From NCBI GenBank assembly GCA_021397835.1, contig JAJFZO010000229.1, positions 496,001 through 560,000 of the forward strand: 64,000 nt of DNA, given 5' to 3'. Position 1 is the stretch's first letter. The number at the start of each line of letters is the position of its first letter. Below the pieces are notes generated by a model. That model did no database searches and was not told the origin of the DNA. It worked only from the letters and a program-made list of their open reading frames with translations. Below are positions 9,361 to 23,522 of this stretch, piece by piece. Origin of the DNA: Moringa oleifera. Taxonomy: Eukaryota; Streptophyta; Magnoliopsida; Brassicales; Moringaceae. Position numbers and translations under genes: made by a program.

Positions 9361-11430
9361 ATGAGTGAAAAAAAGAGCAGAGTCAACGTCCACTCCGTAC
9401 TAACGGTCGTGCCCGGAAAGCCAGTCCAGCCGGGCAAGACCCGCCAGTTGTCGGCATTGGATCATGCCCTGGGTCTTCACTCTCTCCATGTTATCTTCTA
9501 CTACGAGGAGAACCCATTTAAGTCCTTCGATTATGATCCGGTGAAAGTCTGCTTATCGGAGATCCTCGCTTTGTACCCGCCGGCGACGGGTCGGTTGACC
9601 CCAGAGGAGAATGGTAATTGGTTCGTCAAGTGTAACGATGCGGGTGTTCGGACTTTAAGGGCCAATGTAAACGTTGGGATTGATGAATGGCTGAGATCTG
9701 CTGATGGGTCCGAGGAGAGAGATCTAACGGTGTGGGAGGACATGCCTGAGGATCCGAGTAGATGGTCACCATTTCGGATTCAGGTATCCACTAACGCGAT
9801 TTAACTTTAATGGTCTTGTTATTATATAATATAGATCCAAATTTAAACATTAATTTTAACTTAAATTTATTTTAAAATAAATCTTGAAAATTAAAATTTA
9901 TTAAATCAATTTAAATAAAAATTTACATTAAAGTTTCAATTTGATTTAATTTCAACCTTAAGTCAGATGAATAGTACTTCGATGATATTTTGGTAATTGA
10001 AATACTTAAAAAATTATTTGAATAAATTTGTATTTTTAAATAATTTTTTATTTATAAATTATTTTTATAAATTTATCATAATTTAATAATATAGAAATTA
10101 AAAAATAAAATTTTAATATTAAAAAATTTTAAAATTTCTTAACATGGTAATTAAACATTTTTTACATATATATAAAATTTTAAATCAAAATTTGTTATAT
10201 AAAATTTTTAATTTAATTTTTTTAGTCTTATTTTTTATAAAATTCAAATAAATTCAAATTTTAAAACTTTTAAAATATAAAATTAATCAAATTAAAATAA
10301 TAAAATTTAAATTAATTTCGAATAAAATTCATATTTTTAATATTTATTTATTATTTTATTATTTTTAATAATTTAAATTGTATTGTTTAACAGAACTCAT
10401 TTTACAGCTATAAATTAAAATGGATAATTTGGCATTATTTATAATTTGCATGGTTTGGACAAGCTTTTCATTTTCAGTGTTGCAGATAAATGAATTCCGC
10501 GGAGGAGGTGCAGCTATTGGAATAAGCTGCAGCCACATGATCGCAGACCTAACAAGCTTAACCCTTCTCTTCCAATCATGGCCGGAGTTACATCGCCGGG
10601 GAGCAGTTTCCCACCCTCCCTCCTTCCTCTCTCCGCCCTATGGCAGCTCTGTCCCAAACACTAACACCAAATCAGCCACTTACTATGCGACCAAGTCCAC
10701 TACACAAGCCCCGTCTCAAAAAATGGTGACTGCCACCTTCAGGTTCTCTGGTTCAGTAATCAAGCAGCGCTTAGCAGAAATCCATGATTCCTGTCCTGAT
10801 GCCACTCCATTCGATTTCCTCGCCGCCCTGTTCTGGACCCGAATCGCCTGTTTAAAGGGTAGTAAACAGGGTGATGATAATGGGAGACATTCCCTTACAA
10901 TCTGTGTAGACTTCAGGAGACTGCTGGGAGAGCCACTTCCTTTCAGCTACTTTGGCAATGCTTTGCATTTCTCGGAGCTGGTAATGAACCAGGATGAAAT
11001 GGGTTGTGCTGGGTTGGAACACACCACAGGGCTTGTTCATCATCATGTCTCAAGTCTCAAAGAAGAGGAGATCCTGTCCGGTTTAGATTGGCTTGAGTCT
11101 CAGACAGGGGAGGGAGGGAGGTTTGTAGGGAGGTATGCACCGCCATTCAGAATGTACGGCCCTGAACTAACATGCGTTAGCTTGGAACACATGATCATCG
11201 ATGATCAACCAGTTATGTATTCTGCCATTTTCAAGGACAATATCAAGCCTCTCCATGTTGCATACCATGTTGGGAATGTTGATGGTGAAGGGTTGATCCT
11301 GGTGACTCCCTCTCCAGAAGGAGAGCTTGGACGGACTGTAATGGTGACATTGCCTGAAAGGGAGATCACAGAACTGCACCAGGATCAAGCTATATTGCGT
11401 CTGGAGCCAACAATGCTTCTAGCTGGCTAA
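9361..11430 (+). CDS. BAHD acyltransferase-like protein of the CER2 (ECERIFERUM2) clade
   Basis: Two exons, 9361-9783 and 10486-11430, joined at CAG|GT...TGCAG|ATA, give 455 aa, normal for BAHD proteins. The HxxxD motif is present as HMIAD (residues 158-162), preceded by the GGGAAIGISCSH segment typical of the family. The second hallmark, DFGWG, is absent: the equivalent place reads RMYGP (Tyr at about 365). Its loss, and the C-terminal segment YGPELTCVSLEH, resemble CER2/CER26/Glossy2 proteins. Those act in the endoplasmic reticulum with the KCS condensing enzyme to extend very-long-chain fatty acids for cuticular wax, apparently without classic acyltransferase catalysis. The intron falls right after FRIQ. 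Family call is secure; the wax role is inferred from the clade. Confidence 0.87.
9784..10485 (+). other. Intron of the CER2-like gene
   Basis: 702 bp, very AT-rich, bounded by GT and AG. Positions 10080-10220 carry a forward fragment of the dispersed AT-rich repeat (TTTTAAATCAAAATTTGT), so the repeat family also occurs inside a gene. Confidence 0.75.
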
Positions 11431-11748
11431 CTGTCATATTATTTCAAATGATCTTTGGAAGATCAGCTCATGATCCATCTTAAATTACCTGTTCCCTCAA
11501 CTCTTGATGAATCAAGAATCGGTAGCTTCCTTATCAGATATACTAGCTTTCATCCTGAAGTAACCCCGCTTTCTTATTTTCCTCTATTGATTTAAAGGCA
11601 GCACAACCAAGTCAAGAAGAATATTCCGAAACATTCAAAAGAGCAGAAAAAGCAGTGCCCATACTTCAATTTAACCAAAGAGTATCAATGGCAGTCACTT
11701 AACTAGCTGTATTTTCATAAATTATTGCATCTCATGGAAAACATCTAC

Positions 11749-14735
<2,987 letters not shown>

Positions 14736-14869
14736 CTTCCAGCCTCCGTTCTGCTTTCTTTTCTTCCTTTACAAAGCTTCCAAACTCTGATATTACAAAG
14801 CTGTCTGGTGGGTAAGCTGAAACGATCGTGGGGGGAGCTGTGGATAGAGTGGTAGTTGAGATAATAAGA

Positions 14870-14875
14870 CACGTG
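14870..14875. promoter_or_regulatory. G-box/ABRE-like element upstream of the AKR gene
   Basis: ACACGTGAC contains the palindromic CACGTG core about 135 bp upstream of the AKR start codon, a normal position for a functional G-box or ABRE bound by bZIP or bHLH factors. Abscisic-acid or stress control is inference. Confidence 0.45.
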
Positions 14876-14879
14876 ACAG

Positions 14880-17873
14880 TGAAGGGGCCTGACCTACCAA
14901 AAAAAACAGGAACAAATATGAGAATGAGTTACAGGCAAAAAAAAAAATATATACAAACCTCATCAGACTAACTGCAAAAAGCTTCAGTGTCTGTCCTTTT
15001 TTTAACCTGCCTCATAAATCCACAAATTAGTAAATTTTACACAACAGAGTTGCTATGAAGAATCCCTTTTCTAAAGATTATGACTTTATCAAAAAAAAAA
15101 AGATTCATTTTTTCTTATGTCTTGTAAAGACTTCAACTTTATTAAAAAAACAAAATCTTTGAGTCAATATGTTCACTGATGTTTTGAATTAAAATTTCCA
15201 ATCTACGACAATGGTTTTGCTTTTTTTTTTTTTAGGAAAGGGCTAGCCTGCATACCAGGGAAATGTCTTCTTTATGGTGCTGTGAGATGCACAACTGGGG
15301 CATTTACTATGTTAAATAACTTCTAAAATGAATAAAGGAAAACTAATAAAAGAGATTTCTCTTCTTCAATATGATCTCAATTTTCTCCTTATTTGATTCG
15401 ATTGCTTATAATTTATGTTCAAAGTATTCAATTAAATACTCCTTTTTAAAAAAAAAAATTCAACACAGTTTAAAATAGTAGAAAATCTAAATTGCTTTAA
15501 TTATACTAACAAGTATATCCGAACTATTATATGGTCTGGAACTACTACATTTCTACTATGTGTTACTGGGTTTTCAGCAAATGTATTCTCTGCTTTGTAG
15601 TTTCCAAATTTCATTAGCAAGAGAATATTTGATTTCCCAATCTTCCAACTGAAATGGAGAAAGAAAGTAAATCCTCCATTAGAACCATGTCAAGAAGAAA
15701 CTTAAATGTTTACAGAAGCATGGCATCAAGCAAATACATTGGCACAATAGGCATCAGAAAGTTTAAAGGATCTAGCCTCTTTCAGCCTGTATTTTGCCTT
15801 TTCGCCCGTCTTATTTGTATTATATTCACAAGCTAAGCATTGTCTAATAATGGAGAATATCTATCTGTCTGAATTGAGTAGAGGCCTTGCAATCTTTAGG
15901 AGTCTGTGCTTGCAAACTTCAATAACCCTGGTTTCCAGCAGATCTACCACCGGTTACCTCTTAGATGGGCACAGCATCTTCCGCAAGTTTTAGCCTCAGG
16001 GATCAAATATTCTGATCCGGGTTCTGGAATGGAACCCGTTTCACAGAATCCTTAGATGGGGATCCTCTCCCTTAGAGCAGAGCTACTTAATCAGAGGCAT
16101 CGACGATGTTCCCACTGGTCACCCTTGAATCAATCAACAAAGACCTGTCGAGGAATGGAAAGACAGGTTGGAGTTATTGGCGTAATGAAAGTGAAGACTC
16201 AAAACGAATGAGAAAAAGGAACTGCAGGTTATGCTACCTTCATTTGGTCAAATAGAAAAAGTTCACAATCAGAAAAAGAAAGAAAAATGCAGGAAAAGAG
16301 CATTAGATAAGGTCATGAAACAATATTATAATGATAACTGGGGGCAGTACTAGTAGCTGCAATGGTTAGTGAAACAACTCCTTCCAGAGACTTGAAATCA
16401 GGCCAAACTCCAAAAATTGCATGACTAGCAGTTCTTTGGCCAAATAGTACAAAGGAACATATAGAAGAACAAAAATTTTAAGAAATTGAGTTGTTTACCA
16501 GTGAGAATCCTGCAGGGAATTAAGACTTGCAAGACAGGATCCTCATTGTTCTGAACATATCATGCAATTACAATGACAATTTATTCTTTTGGACATGCAA
16601 AACACTCAACAAAAGGGTACAGATGCATCAAGGAAAGCCAACGATATTAGTTTTCTGAGGTAACCTAATATATTAGAAAAGATCACAGTTGCAGTTGCAC
16701 TGCTGAAAGAAGGAAACACCTCACAGTTTCCTCCCTCGCTATGCTTCCATGGGTATGCTTTTGTGGATAATCTTGGAGGCACAAAATGAATGTTGTTCAA
16801 GGTCAAAGGAATTTCATTAATCGCATATTAGATAATGCTGTAGGAGGGCAAAGGAATTTCAAAGAATTCCAGTTGGGTCTAAAGTTTAGTTTTCATTCCT
16901 TTTTGTTCAGATGAGTAACCACAATTGTTCACTGCACCGCCCCCTTTACACCTTCCTGTGGAACATTGCTATGACGCTTGAATTTATAGAAACAAGATAA
17001 ACAACAGCAGATTGGATTTCAACGCATTGGATTACCAAATTACTAGCAGACTAACATTCAAAAGCTGAATGGTAGCTACTCCATTCAAATTAATATTACG
17101 AGATCTTATTACCTACTTGACTATATCTGTTGTCATTTCTAAAGTTTCATCCTAATGTCTCGTATGCAATAGTCATGAGCATTACTCAGAACAGAAACAC
17201 GCATGTAGACGGTAATGCCAATGGGAAACTATGAAAAAGGTCGATGAGGATTTCATGAAAGCTTGCCAACTTACAGGGCTTTCTGAGCCATACCACAATG
17301 AACTTGAAATCATCATGGATTATCAACTGCATGAAATCCGGATCCCAACTCCCAGAAGCTGAATTGTTCATCACTATTTAATTACAGAACTGCAAATAAT
17401 CAACATAGCTCCAGATTCTAACATCTAGTTACTCTCAAATAAGACTACCCAGGTGAGCCTCTAACAAATTTGAATAAAACAAGTGATGGCTCAAATTCGA
17501 AGGATGACAAACAGTCAGCAACTCTAAAAATTTAACCCTAATCTCCACTATGAACCAACACAGAGACATTCACAAGCTTGTGCCGGCACATCAAAAACAC
17601 CCACACTAGGTCTTCAACAAGGCTGATACTTCAGTTACATAATCTCCATTAATCAACAAAAGAGTGCATTCTAATCATCCAGTAAACTCCAATTACAGAA
17701 ACAAACCCAGATTGGTCCTAAAAGAAATGTGATTTTAGCAAGAGCGAGAGTTTTGTTGACAAATCGAAATGGGAATAAAAAGCATCAAACAGGGTGTTTT
17801 CCGCATGATATTCCCTTTTTAACCTCCCACATAACATGATGAAAAAGGAAAATATTGAAATAACAAAAGAAAC
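14880..17873. other. Unassigned mixed-composition region
   Basis: About 3 kb with clearly less extreme AT content than the intergenic deserts, resembling transcribed or intronic plant DNA. The open frames are at most 66 codons (for example 15654-15836 + and 16606-16806 -) and show no domain, signal or codon pattern I trust. No known miRNA or snoRNA was recognised. It might hold a long non-coding RNA or an old gene remnant, but nothing in the sequence proves it. Confidence 0.5.
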
Positions 17874-17944
17874 TGCACCAGCCGGGAATCGAACCCGGGT
17901 CTGTACCGTGGCAGGGTACTATTCTACCACTAGACCACTGGTGC
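17874..17944 (-). tRNA. tRNA-Gly (GCC anticodon)
   Basis: Minus-strand 71-nt cloverleaf. Acceptor strands GCACCAG and CTGGTGC pair and are followed by discriminator A. The A box is GTGGTCTAGTGGTAGAATAG; the B box is GGTTCGATTCC. The anticodon loop is CTGCCACG with GCC anticodon. No intron. No CCA is encoded, as usual for nuclear genes. It decodes GGC/GGU. Confidence 0.95.
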
Positions 17945-19665
17945 TGTTGGGAAGGTCACTGAACATATTACAATTTGTCATCATCTATCATATTTTCTTT
18001 ATTTCAAAAAATTAATATCATAAAAGCTATATAGATTTTAATTTATTTTAAAAATAAATTAAAAAGAAGATTTTTCATTCGAATCCTACGTAATTTTCGT
18101 CAATTAATGTTATATATGTTTGGATTAAAACAATGATATCTTCTGCATGCTCTAGACACAAACTACTATGGCATAATGGGCATGCAAATCGACTGTAATT
18201 ATATATGTCTACATGTAAGAATCTAATTAATTTCATCATAGAGAATTGAAGAAAAATACATTAAAAATCATGACCAACCCGTGTTTAATTTCCAACAAGA
18301 TTATATGCAATATCATTGCTTTAATCTACCCGGAGAAGAAAACAAAAACCTAACTTTTTGAAGATAAGCCGATTTAGGAGACGAAAATGGTATTAATCAC
18401 GTAGACGTTCAACTTATTATGTGCCTAACTTGAGAAAATTGAAAACTCGTGAGTTGAAAATCATGTTTACTATGACAAGGATTAGTAATTATATTTGGTA
18501 ATTTTCCACTTTAGATGCAAAAGCAAATAGATTATCCAATTAGAAAGAGAATCAAAGAAGAAAAATTAAGGTCCAAATTGCAACAACCTTCATCAAACTT
18601 CATGTCATTTTCTTAATTGACAAACAAAGTTGGATCACTTTACAGACTAATCTTCCAAATACGTTACCTACTCCACGGTATAATCACTTCTTAATTTAAT
18701 CCCTTTTGGTATTGTATAATTGGCACCGGTCATGAATCCATCCATACCCATCAAAAGCGAAAACTCGCAAGTGGATTTCCTCTCATTTTCGTTAAACAAA
18801 AGGTAAGTAAAGAATACAGTAAATTAGCTAACTAGCACATAACCCAAATCGGAAGGAGTCAGATTTTGATTGGCTAATTAGCCTTTGTGTGAAGATCTTA
18901 TACACCTTTGAAGCCATGCAAACATTTTACATGGTCCCCATAGATTATACCCTTAATTTCTTATGTTAATTTTATACTCTTTTTGGTTCGTCGTTGATGC
19001 TTACGGTACCAATTACGACATAGATATACACCAAAAATCGAAGAAAAAAAGAGAGCCAGGAGAGGTGGCATGAAAGGGTGTCATTCAACTAATACGATTG
19101 AATAAAAGAATCTTCCGATCAAAATTTAGAAACTCTCGCTAACCTATCTTCATGTGATGGCGTGGGCGTGATAATATTCAATTTGCTTCCTTAGGGACCA
19201 CTATATGCATCTTGTTTCCTAAGTCTCCTCCTTTTCATCATACAGAAAAATTAATTAAATATTAACTTGAGCATTGAAATTATCTTCCTGTATAGATTAA
19301 TTTGAGCTCTAGATTTCTCGAATTACTGTATCGATTGGCATGTCAGGTTAGCTAGGGTTCACTCTTAACATTCTATGGAGCAGTGTTTATTGTAGATTTT
19401 ATTGCCATTTTTTTTTTGGAATTACATGATGAAATCGGTAAAATTAACCCTATGATCTTTTAGGTTTAAACTTACATCGGATGGGATAATTTACTACTTA
19501 ATTATATGTTTTGTCTTACATATGTATGATAATTTAAGGTAGACCTTAGTCACATAAGACAGAAATGATGAGGTTAATTGGAATTAGAGTGGCAAAATAT
19601 ATGCAGGGCAAGTGGAAAAAGGGAAAAGGAAGAAATGAAAGTCATCATATATGCATTCGTCTCCC
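17945..19665. other. Intergenic region upstream of MIR167
   Basis: Moderately AT-rich, no coding features recognised. The right part is the presumed promoter of the MIR167 transcript. Confidence 0.6.
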
Positions 19666-19667
19666 CT

Positions 19668-19679
19668 ATTTATATATAT
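19668..19679 (+). promoter_or_regulatory. TATA box of the MIR167 primary transcript
   Basis: CTATTTATATATATC followed by a CT-rich run (TCTTCTCCTCTTCTCCTC), typical of plant Pol II start regions. It lies about 165 bp upstream of the mature miRNA. Confidence 0.6.
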
Positions 19680-19822
19680 CTTCTCCTCTTCTCCTCTTAT
19701 CTAAGAAGCCTCTCAACTCTAGGAAACAAGAAGAGAAAGGAAGAAGAAGAGAATTTCAGGAGGTAGCTAGCCCGCATGCGAGGAGCTGCTGGGATATGAT
19801 CTTATTGTTCATAGCGTGTACT

Positions 19823-19926
19823 GATATAGCAGATGAAGCTGCCAGCATGATCTGAGCTTTCCTTTGAATTTATTTGTTATGTATCGGGGAGAGACTAGAT
19901 CATGCGGCAGTTTCACCTGCTGATGG
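19823..19926 (+). ncRNA. MIR167: MIR167 precursor hairpin
   Basis: The mature miR167 begins at 19834 (TGAAGCTGCCAGCATGATCT then GA, 22 nt if read to 19855) on the 5' arm. The star strand on the 3' arm is at about 19896-19917 (AGATCATGCGGCAGTTTCAC). The arms pair along the whole duplex with one bulged A and a few G-U or mismatches, and pairing extends into flanking AGCAG/CTGCT. The loop is about 40 nt. miR167 guides cleavage of ARF6 and ARF8 auxin-response-factor mRNAs, controlling flower and root development. The ...ATCTGA 3' end matches some family members; the others end ATCTA. Confidence 0.97.
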
Positions 19927-21144
19927 TAGCATGAAAAATCGTAATTCTTTCTCTCTTCCCTTTTTAGACATTCCCATTTGGGTTTCTTCATCGGAAAACC
20001 CTAGAGAAGGTATGTCAAACTTCTTTTTCTTGGATTTTCTCATCTGGGTATTCCGTTTTTCGCTTTCTCTCTCTAGCTACTCTTCAATTCTCTTTATAGT
20101 TTTTCCATGTTTTTTCATCAAGGTCTCTGTAAGATCTTGTTAGCAGGCGTGAGGTGTTGTTAGGGTTTCAAGTGACAGAATTTCTCTCTTATATAATGCT
20201 TGTTGCTTCTTTTGAGATCTCCCCGTATGCCTGGAAGAGAGTGCTAGCTACCTCTTATGTTTCTTTCATGTTTTCCACTTATCTATTTTGATCTATTGAT
20301 TCCTTCATTATGCGTTAATTTCTTGTTCATAAATCGGAATCAAATCTCACCGCTCGATCCACCTTGCAAAAATCGCCTAAATCGGATGAAGAAAAGTATA
20401 CAATTTTATCTTTTTTTTTTTTCCATACAATAAAATCAATCCGTTATGTTCATTGAACATTAGATGTATAGTATAAAGCGGTGTTGATTTTGTAGTCTCA
20501 TATAGCAACATCAACATTGTCAAATATTCCCCAAATCATTCGATGTCGATTTCATATATAAACCATGAGTTAATTTCTAATAACATTATCTTATGGACCG
20601 ACCTTGGTAAATCAAGGTCAAATTAATGATGAAAATGCTATCTTATTAAGCAGATGAATAAGTTAGGTTATCAGGGAAAATTAACATCGAATGTTGCAAT
20701 GACTTTAATATATGTATAACCCTAAGTCTATATATATTAACAAAAGGCTATTTCCTTCTCCGAGTAAACCAATAAATTTATATGCGCATGGGCATGAAAA
20801 GATACTTGTTGTCTTTCCGTAGGGTGCAAGCATGCGTAAGGATTAGGAAATGGTTAATTAATGGTGAATCATAGACTTTGCTAGAGTGCAAGGTCTTGTG
20901 TTACTCATTTTTTTGGTGGTTGAGGTTTGATTAATATATTTTTCTTTGTTGGGCTATCATATTTGATTAGAAATTAATATTTAATTCTTCGTACAACCTT
21001 GATTTATAAGATGTTCCAAGCCGGCTAAAAAAAGACTAGCCGAAATGTCATCATTTTGATTCTCGTAAGTTTTTTTTTTTCAGGGTTTTTGTTGTCCCGA
21101 TCTACCGAAAAATTAAAAAGGCAATCGAGGATGGGTTGCTAATC

Positions 21145-21249
21145 AGGGTTTTTGTTTATTGCTCATTATCAATATATGCAACATAGATACTTCTTAATTA
21201 GGGTTTTTGTTTATTGCCCATTATTAGTATATGCAACATAGATACTTCT
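21145..21249. repeat. Tandem duplication, 55-bp period
   Basis: Two copies of AGGGTTTTTGTTTATTGC...GCAACATAGATACTTCT, at 21145-21194 and 21200-21249, nearly identical. A recent local slippage or duplication. Confidence 0.9.
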
Positions 21250-21535
21250 ACTAAATTAATGTTTCATTTGATTTTATATTAGTGTTAATAATTCAAAAAT
21301 AAATTTATTAAGTGGCTATTATGTAAACAATAATTCTAATTAAAGCTATATTGTATTTTGCTAGATTTTGAGTTGTGTAATAAAATAAGTTTTTTTTCTT
21401 CTTTGTGCTAAGTTAGGAAGTCAAATTATTTATTAATGCCAATAATTAACGATAAAGTTTAATATTAAGTTAAAATAAAATTGCTAAACCAAAATGTGAA
21501 CAATAATGTCTTGGACTCATATTGGGGAGATAAAT

Positions 21536-21599
21536 GAATGGGTCATGCCCGAATTCAAGCCCAAATAACTGAATGGGTCATGCCGAATTCAAGCCCAAA
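21536..21599. repeat. Tandem duplication, ~35-bp period
   Basis: GAATGGGTCATGCC...GAATTCAAGCCCAAA appears twice in succession, differing by one C. Confidence 0.9.
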
Positions 21600-22345
21600 C
21601 CTTGGCGCCCATGTTCATACCTCAATTGCCACACTGAAAAAATAAATTATATTATTTTTAAAATAAAAATTATGTAAAATTTTAAAATATATTTATTTAG
21701 GTTATTAAATAAATTTTGATATTAAAAATTACAAATTAAATTAAATTGTATTTAAAATAATAATTAAATATTTTTAAATAAAAATTTCATATAATAAAAT
21801 TTAATTTAATTTTTTATAAATATAAATAATTATTTAAGATATTATTATAAAAAATTTTAAAATTTGGTATTAAAAATATATTTTTAAAAAATTTTATTAT
21901 AAAAATTTTAAAAATTTATAAAAATAATTCTTAATTAAAAATTATTTAAAATTGAGGAATGGATTCAAAATAGAATACTCAGTAAATGATGTGAGTCATT
22001 TTTTAAGCACCTCAAAGATAAATATTCTTAGTTTGTTATTTAAATTAAATTAATTTAATTTAAACCAAATTAGTAAATATTCTTAGTTTGTTATTTTTGA
22101 ATATAAAAATTTGATTAATAATAAAAGATAAATATTATTAAATTTTTAAATAATTTTTATTTTATTTTTTAATCAACAAATTGAAGTATATTTATTAATT
22201 TGCTATATGATAAGGATAGCACCTTATCCCATTTACATAATTATTATATTAATTTATTGCTAACATAAAATTATAAAATTAAAACAAGGTATGAAAGACT
22301 TATTTAATTGTGTTTTATTTTTAATTTTAAAAATTATTTTTGACC

Positions 22346-22624
22346 AAAAAACTTTGTTTGATAATATCATTTTTAAAATAATGCGTTTGGGTTTTTTTGA
22401 AATGATTGATAATTACAATAATATTATTAATAAAATTGTTTATAAAAATTAAAAAATAAAATAAAAATAATCTTAAGATTTTCTCTATTTTTGTTTTAAA
22501 AATTAAAAAATAAAACTATTTTCAGAATAAATTTTTAAAAAACAATTTTATCAAACAAAGTTGTTTGTTTTTTCATTTTTAAAAACAAAAATCTGTTTTT
22601 GAGAATTTAAATCAAACAAGGCCG
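22346..22624. mobile_element. Candidate degenerate MITE
   Basis: The left end CTTTGTTTGATAAT and the right end ATCAAACAAGGCC are near reverse complements, and the interior has an A/T-rich inverted structure. Ends of the type GGCC(T)TGTTTGATTT are common in plant non-autonomous DNA transposons. No clear target-site duplication was found. Confidence 0.35.
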
Positions 22625-22884
22625 TAGATTATAAGCTTAATGAAGTTTTATTTTTACCATATTATCAATTAAGTGGGTAATACTAAGCAAATTAAAACCC
22701 CTAACATATTTTCGTATATTTTACTATCACATATTGATTTATTTAACAAAAAAATTAAAAATAAAAAGTATTAATTTTTATAATTCTAAATCTGTACCTG
22801 CATCTCGCGATGAGGTTCTCGTCCGTACAACATAACTTCAACATTTTGGTACAAGAAACAAGCTATCTTACACTTTGGTCACGA

Positions 22885-22895
22885 ATCCCATACCG
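22885..22895 (+). promoter_or_regulatory. Upstream sequence element (USE) of the U2 snRNA gene
   Basis: ATCCCATACCG matches 9 of 11 positions of the plant USE consensus RTCCCACATCG. It starts 76 bp upstream of the RNA. A TATA-like GATAAAAAG at about 22929 lies some 33-35 bp further on, the spacing that gives RNA polymerase II specificity to plant snRNA genes. Confidence 0.6.
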
Positions 22896-22960
22896 TTAGC
22901 GTGTAAGAAGGAGGGAAGATAAGTGCGTGATAAAAAGAGAGAGGAGGCGTGTAGCAAATC

Positions 22961-23156
22961 ATACCTTTCTCGGCCTTTTGGCTAAGATCAAGTGTAGTAT
23001 CTGTTCTTATCAGTTTAATATCTGATACGTGGGCCATCGGCTCACATGATATTAAATTAATTTTTCCAGGGGGAGGACCAACCACAGTAGCTTGCTGCTG
23101 GGGCTCTTGCGCGTCGCCCATGCGTTGCACTACTGCGCGGGCCTAGCGCACCCTGC
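22961..23156 (+). ncRNA. U2: U2 spliceosomal snRNA
   Basis: Starts ATACCTTTCTCGGCCTTTTG, the conserved U2 5' end. The branch-point-pairing GTAGTA lies in AAGTGTAGTATCTG, followed by the invariant CTTATCAGTTTAATATCTGA. Stem II is GTGGGCCATCGGCTCAC-like, the Sm-site region is TTAATTTTTCC, and the 3' half folds into stems III/IV, ending near GCGCACCC. About 196 nt, the normal plant length. A weak 3'-box-like CA...AGTTACAA follows. U2 pairs with the intron branch point in the spliceosome. The conserved 5' half is intact; the 3' half is more divergent, so it may be a minor or weakly expressed copy. Confidence 0.92.
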
Positions 23157-23522
23157 CACGAATAGTTACAATTTTGGTCTTCAATTAATAAATCTTAATT
23201 TGTTTTATTGAAGTTAGTTAACAGAGGGAGTGATGTTTTCTTATTAAAATTTAATTAAATGTGGAAGGTATGAATCGAAATTTGTTAGACATTTAATAAA
23301 ATGTGAAATGTAAAGATTATGCAGGATGGGAAAAGATCAAAAAGATTAAGACTCTTGAGAATATTATTTATTATTTATTATTTATTAATTATTTAATATG
23401 GGAATTTCCCTATTTGGGTAACCTTAATTTCACCTTAATAGATCTTTGTCTAGGTTGATTAAATGTACATAGGTTAATTTGTAGTTATTACAATCGGGAA
23501 AGGTTTGATCCTTTTCGTCCTA
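23157..23522. other. Short intergenic region between U2 and the calmodulin-like gene
   Basis: AT-rich; the last part is probably the 3'UTR of the minus-strand calmodulin-like gene. Nothing else seen. Confidence 0.55.

Larger units (their letters stand above)
19927..22345. other. MIR167 downstream region and AT-rich intergenic DNA
   Basis: 19927-20200 is probably the rest of the MIR167 primary transcript (pyrimidine-rich with GT/AG-like sites such as GAAGGTATGT at 20007). Beyond that, no gene is seen. It contains two small tandem duplications (21145-21249 and 21536-21599) and, from 21650, AT-rich DNA with degenerate repeat copies (reverse about 21780-21910, forward about 22030-22150). Confidence 0.55.

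Noticed and set aside
15240..15265. CTAGCCTGCATACCAGGGAA, reminiscent of a miR160 complement
   Set aside because: Too many mismatches to miR160 and no hairpin partner nearby.
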